Notes: generated from the sequence alone by a model not told the origin. A DNA stretch of 64,000 bases from Perognathus longimembris pacificus (GCF_023159225.1 NC_063180.1:9297297-9361296); one strand, 5' to 3'; positions 22,304-33,995 are shown, numbered from the stretch's first letter. Numbers and translations are program-made.

Positions 22304-25300
22304 TTGGGTCTGGCTCACTTCACTTAGTATAACTTTTTCCAAGTCCTTCCATTTCCTTACAAATGGGACAATGACATTCTTTCTGATAGAGGCATAAAAT
22401 TCCATTGTGTTATATGTACCACATTTTCCTGATCCATTCGTCTACTGAGGGGCATCTGGGTTGGTTCCAGATTCTCGCTATTACAAATTGTGTTGCGATG
22501 AACATTGTTGTGCTGGTGGCATTACTGTGATTTTGTTTGTGGTCTTTTGGATAGATACCCAAAAGTGGGGCTGCTGGGTCATAGGGGAGTTCTATATTTA
22601 GCCTTCTGAGGAATCTCCATACTGCTTGCCAGAGTGGCTGAACCAGTTTACATTCCCACCAACAATGAAGTAGGGTTCCCTTTTGGCCACATCCCCTCCA
22701 ACAATTGTTATTGTTAGTTTTCTTGATATATGACATTCTTACTGGGGTGAGATTGAATCTCAATGTTGTTTTGATTTGCATTTCTTTTATGGCCAGTGAT
22801 GTGGAGCATTTTTTCATATGTCTCTTGGCTATTCTCATTTCCTCATCAGAGAAGTCTCTTTGTAAGTATTTAGCCCACTTGATGAGGGGGCTATTGGTTC
22901 TTTGCGGTTTTGTTTTGGAAGAAGCTAATTTTTTTTGTTCTGCATATATTTTAGATATGAAGCCTTTGTCTGTTGAATGTCTGGTAAAGATCTTCTCCCA
23001 GTCTGTGGGCTTTCTGTTTATCTTGCGAGCTATGTCCTTTGCCATGCAGAAGCTCTGCAGTTTGATGCAGTCCCATTTGTCCAACCTTTCTTTGATTTGT
23101 AGCCTTTCAGGGTCTTTGTTAAGGAAGTTCCGTCCTGCGACAAGGAACCCAAGTGTTTCTCCTGCTCCTTCCTTTAGTGTTTTCAGGGTGTCTGTTTTGA
23201 TTTCGAGGTCTTTAATCCATTTGGAATTGATTTTGGTGCAGCATGATATATAAGGATCTAGTTTTAGTATGTTGCATGTGTTGAGCCAGTTTTGCCACTT
23301 GTCAAAGAGGCTATCTTTCTTCCATACTGTTGTTTAGCTCCTTTATCAAAGATTAAGTAGGCGTAGTTCTGTGGGTTCATTTCTGGGTCTTCAATTCTGT
23401 TCCATTGGTCTTCAGGCTTGTTCCGGTGCCAATACCAAGCTGTATTTATTACTACAGCTTTATAATACAGCTTGAAGTTGGGTATTGTAATTCCTCCAGC
23501 ACTGTTCTTTCTGCTTAGGATTGTTTTTGCTATTCTAGGTCTTTTATTGTTCCATATGAATTTCTGGATTGCTTCCTCTATTTCATTAAAAAATGGTGTT
23601 GGGATATTAATGGGTATTGCATTGAATTTGTAGATATCTTTTGGCAATATTGCTATTTTCATCATATTAATCCTCCCAATCCAGGAGCATGGGAGGTTTT
23701 TCCATTTCCTAAGTTCTGGCTTAATTTCGTTTTTCATGTTTTTAAAGATCTCATTAAAGAGGTCTTTCACTTCTTTGGTTAAGGTTATTCCTAGGTATTT
23801 TATGTTTTGGGGGGCTATTGCAAAAGGAGTTGCTTTCCTGATTTCAGCCTCACTCTTTGGGTCGTTAGCATAGAGAAAGGCTGTTGATTTTTGAAGGTTT
23901 ATTTTATATCCTGCAACTTTGCCAAAGTTTTGGATCAGCTCTAGTAGCTTGGGGGTAGTGTCTATGGGATTCTTTAGGTATAGGATCATGTCATCTGCGA
24001 AGAGAGAAAGTTTAACTTCATTTTTTCCTATTGGCATCCCCTTTATTTTTTCTTCTTGCCTAATTGCTCTGGCTAGGAATTCTACGAATATGTTGAAGAG
24101 CAGGGGAGAGAGTGGACATCCCTGCCTTTTTCCTGATTTTAAAGGGAATGGCTTTAGGTTTTTACCATTAAGAGTTATGCTTGCTGTTGGATTGTCATAA
24201 CCTTCCTTGATTATATTCAGGAATGTGCCCTTTTTCCAGGGCTTTTAGCATAAATGGGTGCTGGATTTTATCGAACGCTTTTTCCGTGTCCAGGGATGTA
24301 ACCATGTGGTTCGTTACCTTGCTCCTGTTGATGTGGTGGATTACATTAATTGACTTGCGTATATTAAACCAACTTTGCATCCCTGTGATGAATCTGGTTT
24401 GATCGTGGTGTATGATTTTTTTGATGACATGTTGAAGTCGATTTGCCAGAATTTTGTTGAGAATTTTTGCATCTATGTTCATCAGGGAAATCTGTCTGTA
24501 GTCCTTTTTCCGTGATGAGTCCTGCCTGGTTTTGGGATGAGGGTTATACTGGCTTCATAGAATGAGTCTGGTAGTGAACGTTCTCTTTCAATTTCATTAA
24601 AGAGTTTGAGAAATATTGGTGTGAGTTCTGTTTTGAAGGCCTTGTAGAATTCTGCAGTGAATCCGTCTGGATCTGGGCTTTTCTTGGATGGGAGCTCATT
24701 TTTACCGTTTCTATTTCAATACTGGATATGGGTCTGTTTAGAAGGTTTAAATCTTCAAGGTTGAGTGTATGGAAATGAATTTTTTCTAGGAAATCATCCA
24801 TGTCATCCAAGTTCTCGAATTTGTTGTCATAAAGGTTTGCAAAATAGTCCCTTATTATTTTCTGAATTTCAGTTATTTCTGTGGTGATGTTACCTGTTTC
24901 ATCTCTTATCTTGTTTATTTGAGTGTGCAGCCTTCGTTTTTTGGTCAGGTTTGCCAGGGGTCTGTCTATCTTGTTGATTTTTTCAGAGAACCAACTCTTT
25001 GTATTGTTGATTCTTTCGATGTTTTTTTTCGTCTCTAATTGATTTAATTCTGATTTGATTTTAATTATTTGCTTCCGTCTATTGACTTGGGGTTTGGCTT
25101 TTTGTTCTCTTTCAAGGAAATTAAGGTGCTTCTTTAAATTACTGAGTTGCTGTTTCTCCAGTTTGTTGATGTATGTGCTCAGAGATATAAATTTTCCTCT
25201 GAGTACTGCCTTTGATGTGTCCCAAAGGAGCTGGTTCTTTGTGTCCTCAACTTGGTTGAATTCCATAAACATTTGAATTTCCATTTTAATTTCTTCGATG

Positions 25301-26091
25301 ACCCTCTGGTGGTTCAGCAGTGTGTTGTTTAGTCTCCATGAATTGTAGTATTTTCTGTGGTGGCTGATTGAGTTGAGCTCTAATTTTATTCCATTGTGGT
25401 CTGAGAGAATGCAGGGAATGGATTTGATACTTCTGAATTTGTACAGATTTTCTTTGTGCCCTAAGATGTGATCTATTTTGGAGAATGTTCCGTGAGCTGC
25501 CAAAAAGAATGTGTATTCTGTCCTTGCTGGGTGGAATATTCTGTAGATGTCGATTAAGTCTAGTTGGTCTATGCAATTGTTTAGTTCTGTGGTTTCTTTG
25601 TTCAGTTTTTGGCGTGTTGATCTGTCCAGAGGTGATACTAGAGTGTTAAAGTCCCCAACTATTAATGTGTTTGGGTGTATGAGTGTTTTTAGAGTCAGTA
25701 GTGTTTGTTTGATGAAGTTGGCTGCTCCTGCTTTTGGTGTGTAGATATATAGAATGGTTATATCTTCCTGTAGGAGAGATCCCTTTACTAGTATGTAGTA
25801 ACCTTCTTTGTCTCTTCTTACCTTTATTAATTTGAAGTCAATTTTGTCTGATACTAGGATTGCAACTTCAGCCTGCTTATGGGGGCCACTTGGTTAATCG
25901 ATTTGATTCCAGCCTTTCACTTTTAGAAGATGTTTACTTTTGCTGGATAGATGTGTCTCTTGGAGGCAGCAAAAAGATGGATCTTGAATTTTGATCCAAC
26001 TTATGAGTCTTTGTCTTTTGATTGGAGAAGTAAGTCCATCAATGTTGAGAGTTAGGATTGAGAGATGATCGTTCGTTCCTTTCATTATCAC
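22304..26091 (-). pseudogene. L1 ORF2 lineage B, broken
   Basis: The frame opens at 26091 with MIMKGTNDHLSILTLNIDGL; N14-type and QETH motifs are present. A TAA at 25894-25896 interrupts the endonuclease, but the same frame continues through VGDFNT, KIDH and SDH to about 24690. Frameshifts follow near 24690, 24490, 24230 and 23310. The catalytic FADD of the reverse transcriptase is at 23987-24001. The cysteine motif CWRGCG...HCWWEC lies near 22650-22706. An extra base near 22408 creates a stop (WYI*), and the true C-terminus is removed by the 3' deletion. Role: target nicking and reverse transcription in the L1 particle; certainly inactive here. Confidence 0.9.
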
Positions 26092-26137
26092 TATCTTGCT
26101 TAAAGCTGTGTCTTCCCATTTCTTGATCTGATGTTTT

Positions 26138-27231
26138 CTATTTAGGGTTCATTTCTCTGTCTGTATTGGGATCTTGATTATTTTCCCTATATAGTACATC
26201 TTTGAAGATTTTCTGTAAAGCTGGTTTGGTGGAGATATATTGTTTCAGGTTTTCCTTACTGCGGAAGACTTTTATTTGACCTTCGGCTATGAATGAGAGT
26301 TTGGCTGAGTACAGAATTCTTCGTTGGTAGTTATTTTTATTTAGTGTTTGGTATACTTAATTCCATGCTCTCCTTGCTTTCATGGTCTCTGCTGAGAAGT
26401 CTGGGGTAATTCTGATTGCTTTTCCTTTATATGTTATTGTTTTCTTTGCCCTAACAGCTTTGAGTATTTTTTTTTTGCACTCTGCTGAAGCTGTTTTGAT
26501 CACAATGTGTTGGTGGGATGTCCTATTCTGGTCTGGTCGGTTAGGGATTCTAAATGCTTCTTGTATCTGTATAGGCCTTTCCTTCTGGATATTTGGGAAG
26601 TTCTCAGTTAATATTTTGTTAAATAGGTTGCATATCCCATTAACCTCTTTCTCCAAGTTTTCCTCACCTATTATCTTTAAATTGGGCTTCCTGATCGTGT
26701 CTTGAATCTCCTGTAGTGATCTGTTTTGTTGATTGGACTGGATTTGTATTGATTTTTGATCTTTCTCCATAGAATCTAAGGAATTTTCAGCTCCTGAAAT
26801 TCGCTCCTCTGCTTCAGTTAGTCGGGACTGTAGGCTAGCTACTTGATTTCGAACCTCTTTTCCTTCTTACTGGTCTTTCCTGATGATTTCCATGTCATTT
26901 CTTAGGTCTTGTATGGCCTTCTTTACTTCATTAACTTATTACTTTGGTTTTGAGTGTTGTCTCTTAAATTTTTAAGCTGGTTAGCTATCTTTTCACTTGA
27001 TTCTTGAAGTTCATTTATCTTTCTATTTGTGAATGCCATGAAATTCTCCATTAATTTTTGCTTTGCCTCCTCATGCTCTAGAATAATTGACTGAAGAGAT
27101 TCAAACTTTTCATTTATCATGTTTATCAGTAGACTTTGTAGAGCATTTTGGGGGTTCTCTCCTAAGTTTTTGATTGACTGCTCTGCTTCCTGCTTGTTTT
27201 GAGTGGGGGATAAGACTTCATTGTTTGCCAT
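26138..27231 (-). pseudogene. L1 ORF1 lineage B, broken
   Basis: It starts at 27231 (MANNEVLSPTQNKQEAEQSI), with an acidic and glutamine-rich N-terminus, then a coiled coil (KFESLQSIILEHEEAKQKLM, KINELQESSEKIANQLKNLR). A frame loss near 26925, and a stop near 26876, interrupt it. The RNA-binding part is readable at 26770-26357 (KPNLKIIGEENLEKEVNGIC and GKAIRITPDFSAETM). A TAA at 26357-26359 follows RRAWN, where the family continues with a VYQTL-like motif. The natural end is TAG at 26138-26140. It shares almost no residues with the lineage A N-terminus, as is usual for fast-evolving ORF1 ends. Confidence 0.85.
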
Positions 27232-28945
27232 CTTTCTTGTGTTCCTTCTTCCCATTTGGACTGGGAATGCCAATCTACAAGCACCTATTAGCACCGTTTA
27301 AGACCCAAAGCAGCGCTTACCAAGCACTGTTGTGTAAATTTTACAAGTTCACAGTTATATACAGATACCCTGTATGCCTGTCTATAAAATTAGATTTGGT
27401 GTTCCTAAAGAATACAATTTCAATATAGCAACCGATCCTGGGCCCTGTAATCAGTAGTTACTTATTTACTGTTACCACCCTATAAGCAATTCCTGTTTTT
27501 ATATTAAGTTCTTTTAGGACTGGCTTTCTCTATGAACCCCTTTGATTCCCTCAGATTAAGCTGGGATACCCTTTATCCAATAACCAGTAGTCAATGGAAA
27601 CTGGAGGTCCAGGCAGTAAGTCAGGAGGGTAAGTTGGAGTTAGTAAAGAGAATAGAGTAAAATGTATTGGGGAGCGGGGGTGGTGGTTTTGGTTTAGTTT
27701 CAGTGATGTTGAAATGTGGAGAAGAGTAGAATCAGTAGAAAGAACAAGGTTAAAATGATTGACATTGGAGAGTTAGCAGAAAAGAGTGGAGGTGTTATTC
27801 ATAGAAAAGTAATTTTTAGAGAAAGAGAACGCAAAGATAGAAATAAAGTAAAGATAATGGAAGACAGATGCACAAAACAGAGAAAAATTATTTAAAAAAG
27901 AAAAAAAATAAAAAGGAAAAAAAAAAAAAACAGAAAAGGAACAACCCAAACAAACAGCCAAGAAAAAAACTTGATAAAACGAACAGGTAAAAATGGAAAA
28001 CCAACCAAACAAACAAACAAAATAAACCAAGGACATTTCAGAAGTGAAAAAAATATATAAAAATGGAGTCCTCTTTGTTTATGTGGTCTTTCCCCAGTCT
28101 CTGGTTTCCTTGTGATGATCTGCAGTCTATTTTGCTGCTTGGCTGTGTTTGACTTGATTTCAGTTTGCATGGGGTGGTTCTGTTCTGATCCTTCACCCCT
28201 GTTGGTGCAATCCTGGGTCTCTGTGGTTTGCACAGCTTGCTGGCAGGCCTTGTCGTCCTCTGTAGATGGGGACTTGATGAGTCTCAGGAACGGTAGCTCC
28301 TCTGTCTGCTGTGGGGCTGCTGCCTTTAACTCGTGGCTTTGAATAGGCTGTGGACTCAGCAGGGCAGGGTGCCTCTGGCCTGTTTTACCCTACTGAGAGT
28401 TGCTTGCCTGGGGGAGGCTACTCGCTCCTGGGCGGGGCGGCCTCCTTGGTGGAGGTGGCTATGGAATGCAGCTCCGGTTCAGGCTGGGAATGGGGCTTCC
28501 TCTGTGACGGGACTGTTTAACTTTCTCAGGAACTGTTTGTTCCTCTGCCTGGTGTTTCCATGCCGCCGGGAGCTGCTCACTGCTTTTATTTTAAATTTAG
28601 AAATTCCGGCAGGCAGGATGGGGCACCTCTGGCTGAGCCTGGGCAGGGGGTGTTCTCCTGGGCGGAGCTGGCTCTCACTGGTCGGTCCCTCTTGCCCTTT
28701 TCAAAGATGGCTACTTTGACCTCGCTTTCACCAGGCCCACTTTAGTTCCAATCTGGTCTGACCCTATGCCAGTGGCAAGATGGCACTTTACTCTGGCGGT
28801 TGGGGAAGGGCTGCCTTCAAGAAGCTGCTCTGTGGGCGCGAGTGGGAATATCTTTCATGGGGTACTCACACTTTCTCTGCGATTTCAGGTCGTCCGTGCT
28901 GAACCGCCGTCTGGAGTATTTCCCCCTGGTCTACGCTGTGCGCTC
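27232..28945 (-). promoter_or_regulatory. L1 lineage B 5'UTR
   Basis: A leader of about 1.7 kb. The distal part (about 28075-28945) is GC-rich and should hold the promoter. The proximal part (27300-28070) is A-rich in the sense of plus-strand reading, with AAAC repeats. A YY1-like word (aagatggc on the plus strand, 28704-28711) lies inside it but in the orientation opposite to L1 transcription. No tandem monomers seen. Confidence 0.65.
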
Positions 28946-28962
28946 AATTAAACTTCTTTCTT
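28946..28962 (-). repeat. L1 target-site duplication, 5' side
   Basis: Exact copy of the 17-bp word at 21972-21988. Confidence 0.95.
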
Positions 28963-28984
28963 ATAAAACAACAATAATAAATCA

Positions 28985-29092
28985 ATGGATGCAGTCAACT
29001 ATGGTGGCACAAAGCTGCATTCCCACCACTCAGAACATAGAGGCCAGGGGATTGGAAGTTCAAGGCCAATTTGCATGGCATAATGAGTCCTA
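28985..29092 (+). mobile_element. B1-like SINE fragment with purine tail
   Basis: A diverged left half ('tatggtggcacaaagctgca', 'ggaagttcaaggccaatttg') runs straight into the GAAA repeat, which probably grew from its A-rich tail. Confidence 0.5.
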
Positions 29093-29361
29093 TCAGAAAG
29101 AAAGAAGAGAGAAAGAAAGAAAGAATGGAAGAAAGAAAGGAAGAGAGAAAGAGAAGGAAGAAAGAAAGAGAAGGAAGGAAGAAAACAAAGTGCAAAGAAA
29201 AATAAAGAGGAAGAAACAAGGATGGGAGAAGAAAGAAACAAGAAAGGAAAAAGAAACAAGAAACAAGAAAGGAAGAATAAACAGAAAGAAATAGAAAGGA
29301 AGCAAGAGAGAAAGAAGGAAGAAAGAAGAGAGAGAAGAAAGAAAGACAGAAAGGAAAGAAA
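29093..29361 (+). repeat. (GAAA)n/(GGAA)n polypurine tract
   Basis: About 270 bases almost entirely purine on this strand, made of GAAA, GGAA and GAGA words with a few C interruptions. The open frames through it, rich in K/E/R or in S/F/L, are artefacts of composition. Long mirror-like purine tracts can form triplex DNA. Confidence 0.9.
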
Positions 29362-29764
29362 TATCCTGTAAGCCTTTCTCTAAAAGGAGGCGATTCATAG
29401 ATTCAGTTTTGTATTCCTATTGAAGTTACCGAGTTCCCTTTGCATATTTCCCTATGTAAAATTACATTTTAAGTTAACAGCAATTAATCATTTTAATATG
29501 AATGCTAATGTTAATGAGAAAATGAAGAAGAAATTATTTAATATGCACAGATATATGCCTTGTTTCTATGGTTTCTGTAACTGGTAACAAGTCTGTAGTT
29601 GGTATTTGCAACGTCTTTCTTTCCCTATTGCTTGTTTCCCATAACCACAGTCAGTACTTCTGATGACTGGGGTTCCTTTTTGTATGTGCTTTGATTTACA
29701 TCTTCATTCCTGAAGGGAATGTCTCCTTAGTTCATCTGCTTTTCTGTTATTTGCTTTGATTGTT
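29362..29764. other. Unrecognised AT-rich DNA
   Basis: Nothing recognised. Confidence 0.5.
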
Positions 29765-29915
29765 TTCTTTTTTAAATGAGATCTTACTCTGTAGCCCATA
29801 ATGGCCTCAAATTTGCTATGTAGTTGGGTTTGACTTCAAAGTCATGATCTTTCTGCTTCTGTTTCCTGAGTGACAGGATTACAGTATGTGTCATCATGCC
29901 TATTGCTTTAATGTT
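29765..29915 (-). mobile_element. B1 SINE (7SL-derived)
   Basis: Reversed B1 order: T-rich tail, 'gagatcttactctgtagccc', 'aatggcctcaaatttgctat', 'gtgacaggattacagtatgt'. This is the B1 core without the ID half, and is old. Confidence 0.65.
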
Positions 29916-30280
29916 TAATTAACTCAAGATAAAGAAGTATGAAGTGTTCCCCCAGGGACCCTCTTGTGCTTCTAGACTCTTTGTAATCTGTATAAGTCAT
30001 CCGAGCCCATTCTTTTTAATAGATCCAATGTTAGTACACATGCTTAAACAACAACGGAAAAGAACCAAGTGAAAATCTCAAGTTTCAATTCAGTGAATTT
30101 ATTGTACCACTTAAAAATTATTTTTTTCTTGGGGAAACAAAATCTACAGATCAACAGAGAATAATATGCTGAAAACTAGAAGTAAAATTTCCACAATAGA
30201 ATGGTAAGTGATAGATACCAATTCCACGTTCACCATTTGATTTTCTGGCCCTTGTGGAAGAACAGATTCTACATATTGGT
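29916..30280. other. Unrecognised AT-rich DNA
   Basis: Nothing recognised. Confidence 0.5.
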
Positions 30281-30299
30281 TGTGTGTTATGTGTGTTGT

Positions 30300-30334
<35 letters not shown>

Positions 30335-30342
30335 ACACACAC
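30281..30342 (+). repeat. (TG)n microsatellite with CA end
   Basis: A GT run to 30333 followed by CACACACAC. The alternating purine-pyrimidine tract changes strand sense at 30334, making a short palindromic junction. Confidence 0.9.
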
Positions 30343-30505
30343 CAGTGCTAGAGCTTGAACTTAGGGCCTTGTTTGGGATGTTTGTTCAAGGCTGGTGCTC
30401 AGCCACTTGAGCCATAGCTCCATTTCCAGTTTATTGATAGTTAATTGGAGATAAGAGCCTCACAGATTTTTATGTCTAGACTGGCTTTGAACTTCTAAGT
30501 TGTTT
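30340..30505 (-). mobile_element. B1/ID composite SINE, partial
   Basis: Reversed blocks 'gagcttgaacttagggcctt', 'cagccacttgagccatagct', 'tagttaattggagataagag'. The microsatellite grew at its 3' (tail) end. Confidence 0.65.
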
Positions 30506-30511
30506 ATATAT

Positions 30512-30720
30512 TGATTTTTTTCCAATAGGTGTACAGAGCAGTTTCGTTTCAACATGCAAGCTTATGAGTACAATGCATCTTGAGATCAATGTCACCCTTT
30601 TCATAATTCTTGCCCATTTCTTCAAATGTATGGATTTTTTTTAAATGTATTGACTTTTGATTGATTTCTGTATGGGAGTGTTATATATTATATGATAGAG
30701 TTCAATCCTTTTGCATCCCT
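30512..30720 (-). mobile_element. Possible L1-type 3'UTR fragment
   Basis: 'gtgtacagagcagtttcgtt' followed by 'gatcaatgtcacccttttca' has the layout of a reversed LINE 3' end. A similar block lies at 50555-50700. Subfamily not known. Confidence 0.4.
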
Positions 30721-31369
30721 CTGATAGGAACTAAATCTGGAATGAACTAGTGGGTCATTGTAAGTTAAATTAGATGATAGATAGTAGAAGTTCATAGAAT
30801 GTAATAGCATCATATGTTATTAAATTAATCCAAATAAACTTTAGGATTTATTGTGATTTAGTGCCTTCTGCAGGTGGTGCTCCAGAGAGTAAGTGGTTGT
30901 AGTAACTGGTCATTATTCCAGTAGTGACAACTATAATATAATGGGATGGATACAAGCAAATACACTGAAGTACTCACACACAGACAATGATAAACTTAGA
31001 TTTTTAAAAATTTTATGTCAAGATACAGCTGACAAAAGAGCTTCTTTAATGTCCCCAACGAATCTCTTATTTCCTACAGCTTTAGAATCAGCCTCAAGAA
31101 AATAAGACAAAAAATTTGATTTTGTAGTTTCCAGAATTACAATGTAAGTTGATCCATAGCTTTTCAAAGTCTCTCAAGAGAAAGCATCAAGTGGGTATGA
31201 GGAGGAAATACAGTCTTGAAACTAGGAATCAATGAATCCAGGACTCTTCAATACTTAAGCAACTGTGAGCATTCTGTGTTAGTGGAAGCAGCCTGAATTT
31301 ATGTGTCTGAGGGAAAAGCTCTTCACTTGCCAAGGTCATTGCAGCAGACTGCCATTAGAAGTTACCTTC
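30721..31369. other. Unrecognised DNA
   Basis: Nothing recognised; a 70-codon open frame at 30893-31105 shows no familiar protein. Confidence 0.45.
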
Positions 31370-31384
31370 AAGAATGCCCATCTC

Positions 31385-31597
31385 AGGCTGGGGATATACC
31401 CTAGTGGCAAGAGTGCCTGCCTCGGATACACGAGGCCCTAGGTTCGATTCCCCAGCACCACATATACAGAAAACGGCCAGAAGAGGCGCTGTGGCTCAAG
31501 TGGCAGAGTGGTAGCCTTGAGCGGGAAGAAGCCAGGGACAGTGCTCAGGCCCTGAGTCCAAGGCCCAGGACTGGCAAAAAAAAAAAAAAAAAAAAAA
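31385..31597 (+). mobile_element. Young dimeric ID-like SINE
   Basis: Full unit with an intact B box (31441-31451) but an altered A box, a pure A-tail, and an exact 15-bp target-site duplication aagaatgcccatctc (31370-31384 and 31598-31612). Close relative of 8386-8603. Confidence 0.92.
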
Positions 31598-31761
31598 AAG
31601 AATGCCCATCTCCCTGAAGACACTCTTAGTGGGCCTTTTAATAACTAGCCCCTTGTTGCAGAATACTCTTAGAAGAAGCCCAAAATATGACAAAGAAAGA
31701 CACCACATATGTTTCTGAAGATTTACATGAGCCTCAAACACATATCAACATATTCTTGGGA

Positions 31762-31804
31762 ATATACATATATATGTATATACATATATATGTATATATA
31801 TATG

Positions 31805-31836
<32 letters not shown>

Positions 31837-31838
31837 TG
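31762..31838 (+). repeat. (AT)n-rich palindromic microsatellite
   Basis: Alternating TA with interspersed ATATGTAT/ATACATAT words; these make overlapping palindromes that could extrude as cruciforms. Confidence 0.85.
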
Positions 31839-32484
31839 AATTTCATCTAATTGAGTTACAGCACAGGATTAGAAATCATATACCCAGGTTAAATTTATTT
31901 AAATAAATTCATTTAGGAGAATCTAGATTTAGTATGTTGCTTGTGTAGTTGGAAAAAGTAATTCATGCCAATAGTCCATTGAAATTTGGATTCAATAGGG
32001 ACCTACTTTTTATGAGCCTACTTTTTCTGATTATTATTCAATAAAGGAAGTGAGCTAAAAGTATAAGGAAGAGAAATATTAGCGATTTCAGAAGCTTCAT
32101 ATCCATTCTCCATAATACTTACCTCAGGAGAGTCCAGATACACTTTCCTCCCTAAGATTATGGTATCATCTTAGTGAGGGAAGCACAGGTGTCCTTGGGT
32201 AGCTTCCAGGTGACTGTCCTGTAAAAGCAAGTTACAGAAAATGAGATGAGCTTACTAATGTGAATGGGGGAAGTGTGATCCCAAAGCATCTGAAGCCAAG
32301 TTGCAAAGCTCAATTTTCAGAGATAGGGAAAGCACATTTATTCTAATAAATGGCAGGATCAGAATGGTTGTCAGAATGTGCTGACTCATAGAAGACTTCC
32401 ATAATGATGGATTGATCACTGTGTCTTACAGATGAAATGTAAGTTGACATAGAAAAGGAAAATACCCATGATTAGTGTGAACAG
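31839..32484. other. Unrecognised DNA
   Basis: Nothing recognised. Confidence 0.45.
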
Positions 32485-33220
32485 TGTAATGGGGTTTGAG
32501 GGAGGGGATCCCCCATCCCTCCAAGAGTCCACCACTCAGAGAAAGTTGCAAGTAAAATGATGGATTTATGGGAGAAGTTCCACATGGTCCCAGGTTTCAA
32601 AAAAACATATAACACAAAACAGGACAGTGGCACAGAGACTTACTTCAGAAGATTTCTAAGTACCAACAAACCAATTCAGCTCCAACGGAGAACTGACTTG
32701 GGACGCCATGGGATAAGAGACACTAGACATGAATATGTAGCATGGGGTGATAGCACCTGAGCTGGCCTGCCCCTAAATAGGGTCAGGTCAGGGGGCTGGG
32801 TCACAGGAAACTCCCAGTCCCAAAGACTTGACTGACAGGTTCAGTAGCCTATAGGCATGTGCCCACCCCTTTCTCTTGGGACTCAAGAACTCCCAGTACC
32901 TGGGGATGGGAATTCCCTTCCTGTAGGAATTCAGGCAGCCCATCAAGACAAGATGCTAGAAATACCACGTGTTCAAGCCGGCCACAGGCAGGTGGCTAAT
33001 GAGGTTACAACCTGTTACATAGTATCTGCTGTAACCAACCTATCACTCTAGTTAGAATTGGGGGTACCATTGTTTACAGCTAGGAGGGAGCTTCCCAGGA
33101 TTCTGAGCAGATGGGGCGGGGCCCTAAACTCTGAAGCTCAGAGGTGGGGGAGGTAGTGGAGATGGAGTCAGCTTCTGCCCTCTTTAACTAATTTGAGATG
33201 GAGTCTGACACCCCTCAACA
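32485..33220 (-). mobile_element. Probable solo LTR
   Basis: A GC-richer block of 736 bp starts TGTAATGG and ends CCTCAACA, so it has the TG...CA ends of an LTR. The flanking 5-mers aacag (32480-32484) and gacag (33221-33225) match at four of five positions, as for an old retroviral target duplication. Reverse-strand reading opens TGTTGAGG then a 'tgtcagactccatctc' block, which looks like a U3 start. No retroviral gene is adjacent. Orientation is a guess. Confidence 0.45.
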
Positions 33221-33759
33221 GACAGTGATGGCACTGGCTAGATCTGGCCTCCATATTACAAACAGAATCCTGATTTGAACTACTAGAGTGAAAATCCCTA
33301 AATTTCCACCCTCTTTCCAGAACCACCTGTTCCTTTAAGTCTCCCACAGAATGGGTGTGATCCCTCTTTTGTAAATAATTTTCTTGTTGTAGCCCTTAAG
33401 AGTTTCTTGCTCCAGCAATAATCATCACATGCACACTGTAGACTCCTCTGTAGACTAACTTATGAATTTCTTTGTTCTTGCCAGTTTACATTGCATGTAT
33501 TTACTTCAGTTCTCTACATTTTTGGGGCCAACCCAAATCCATTGTATCCTTGAGTCATTTACTATCAGTGGATCTAATGAAGATCTATTCCTTCTTCGAA
33601 GTACAGAGACATAATTCCTTTCTTCTCCCAAGTGGATTTTAAGCCTCTTGAAGGAAGCACTCTGGCTGATTCTATTTATATTCCTTTCAGCATTCACAAA
33701 TGTATCTTTTATCACCTTTACCACTATGCTAAATTATACTTCTCCTTTTCTTAAATTTT
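33221..33759. other. Unrecognised DNA
   Basis: Nothing recognised. Confidence 0.45.
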
Positions 33760-33985
33760 TTACCAGTCCTGGGGTTAAAAAATCAAGGCTTGATGCTGTC
33801 CCTTAGTTTTTCTTATCAAGACTGGCACTCTACCACCTGAAACAGCTTCACTTTCCACTTTTTGGTGGTTAATTAGGGATAAGAGTCTCACAGACTTTCT
33901 TTCCCTGATTGGCTTCTGACCATGATCCTTAGATCTCAACCTTATAAGTAGATAGGAGTACAGGGGTGACTTACAAGCACCTGGT
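33760..33985 (-). mobile_element. B1/ID composite SINE
   Basis: Reversed blocks 'taccagtcctggggttaaaa', 'gcactctaccacctgaaaca', 'ggttaattagggataagagt' and 'gtacaggggtgac'. Old copy. Confidence 0.7.
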
Positions 33986-33995
33986 AACATCATTT

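Larger units (their letters stand above)
21989..28945 (-). mobile_element. Full-length LINE-1, lineage B
   Basis: A 6.96-kb minus-strand L1 bounded by exact 17-bp target-site duplications. From its 5' end: 5'UTR (28945-27232), ORF1 (27231-26138), ORF2 (26091 to about 22304), 3'UTR and a T-rich reversed tail at 21989. ORF1 (opening MANNEVLSPTQ), ORF2 and the 3'UTR all differ clearly from lineage A. Several frameshifts and stops affect both ORFs, so it is older or faster-decaying. Nearly all the L1 3' fragments in this window belong to this 3'UTR type. Confidence 0.95.

Noticed and set aside
22705..23253. 182-codon plus-strand frame
   Set aside because: It is antisense to the lineage B ORF2 and has no recognisable domain.
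28800..29294. 164-codon open frame rich in K, E and R
   Set aside because: It runs through the end of the L1 5'UTR and the GAAA purine tract; the open frame is a composition effect, not a gene.
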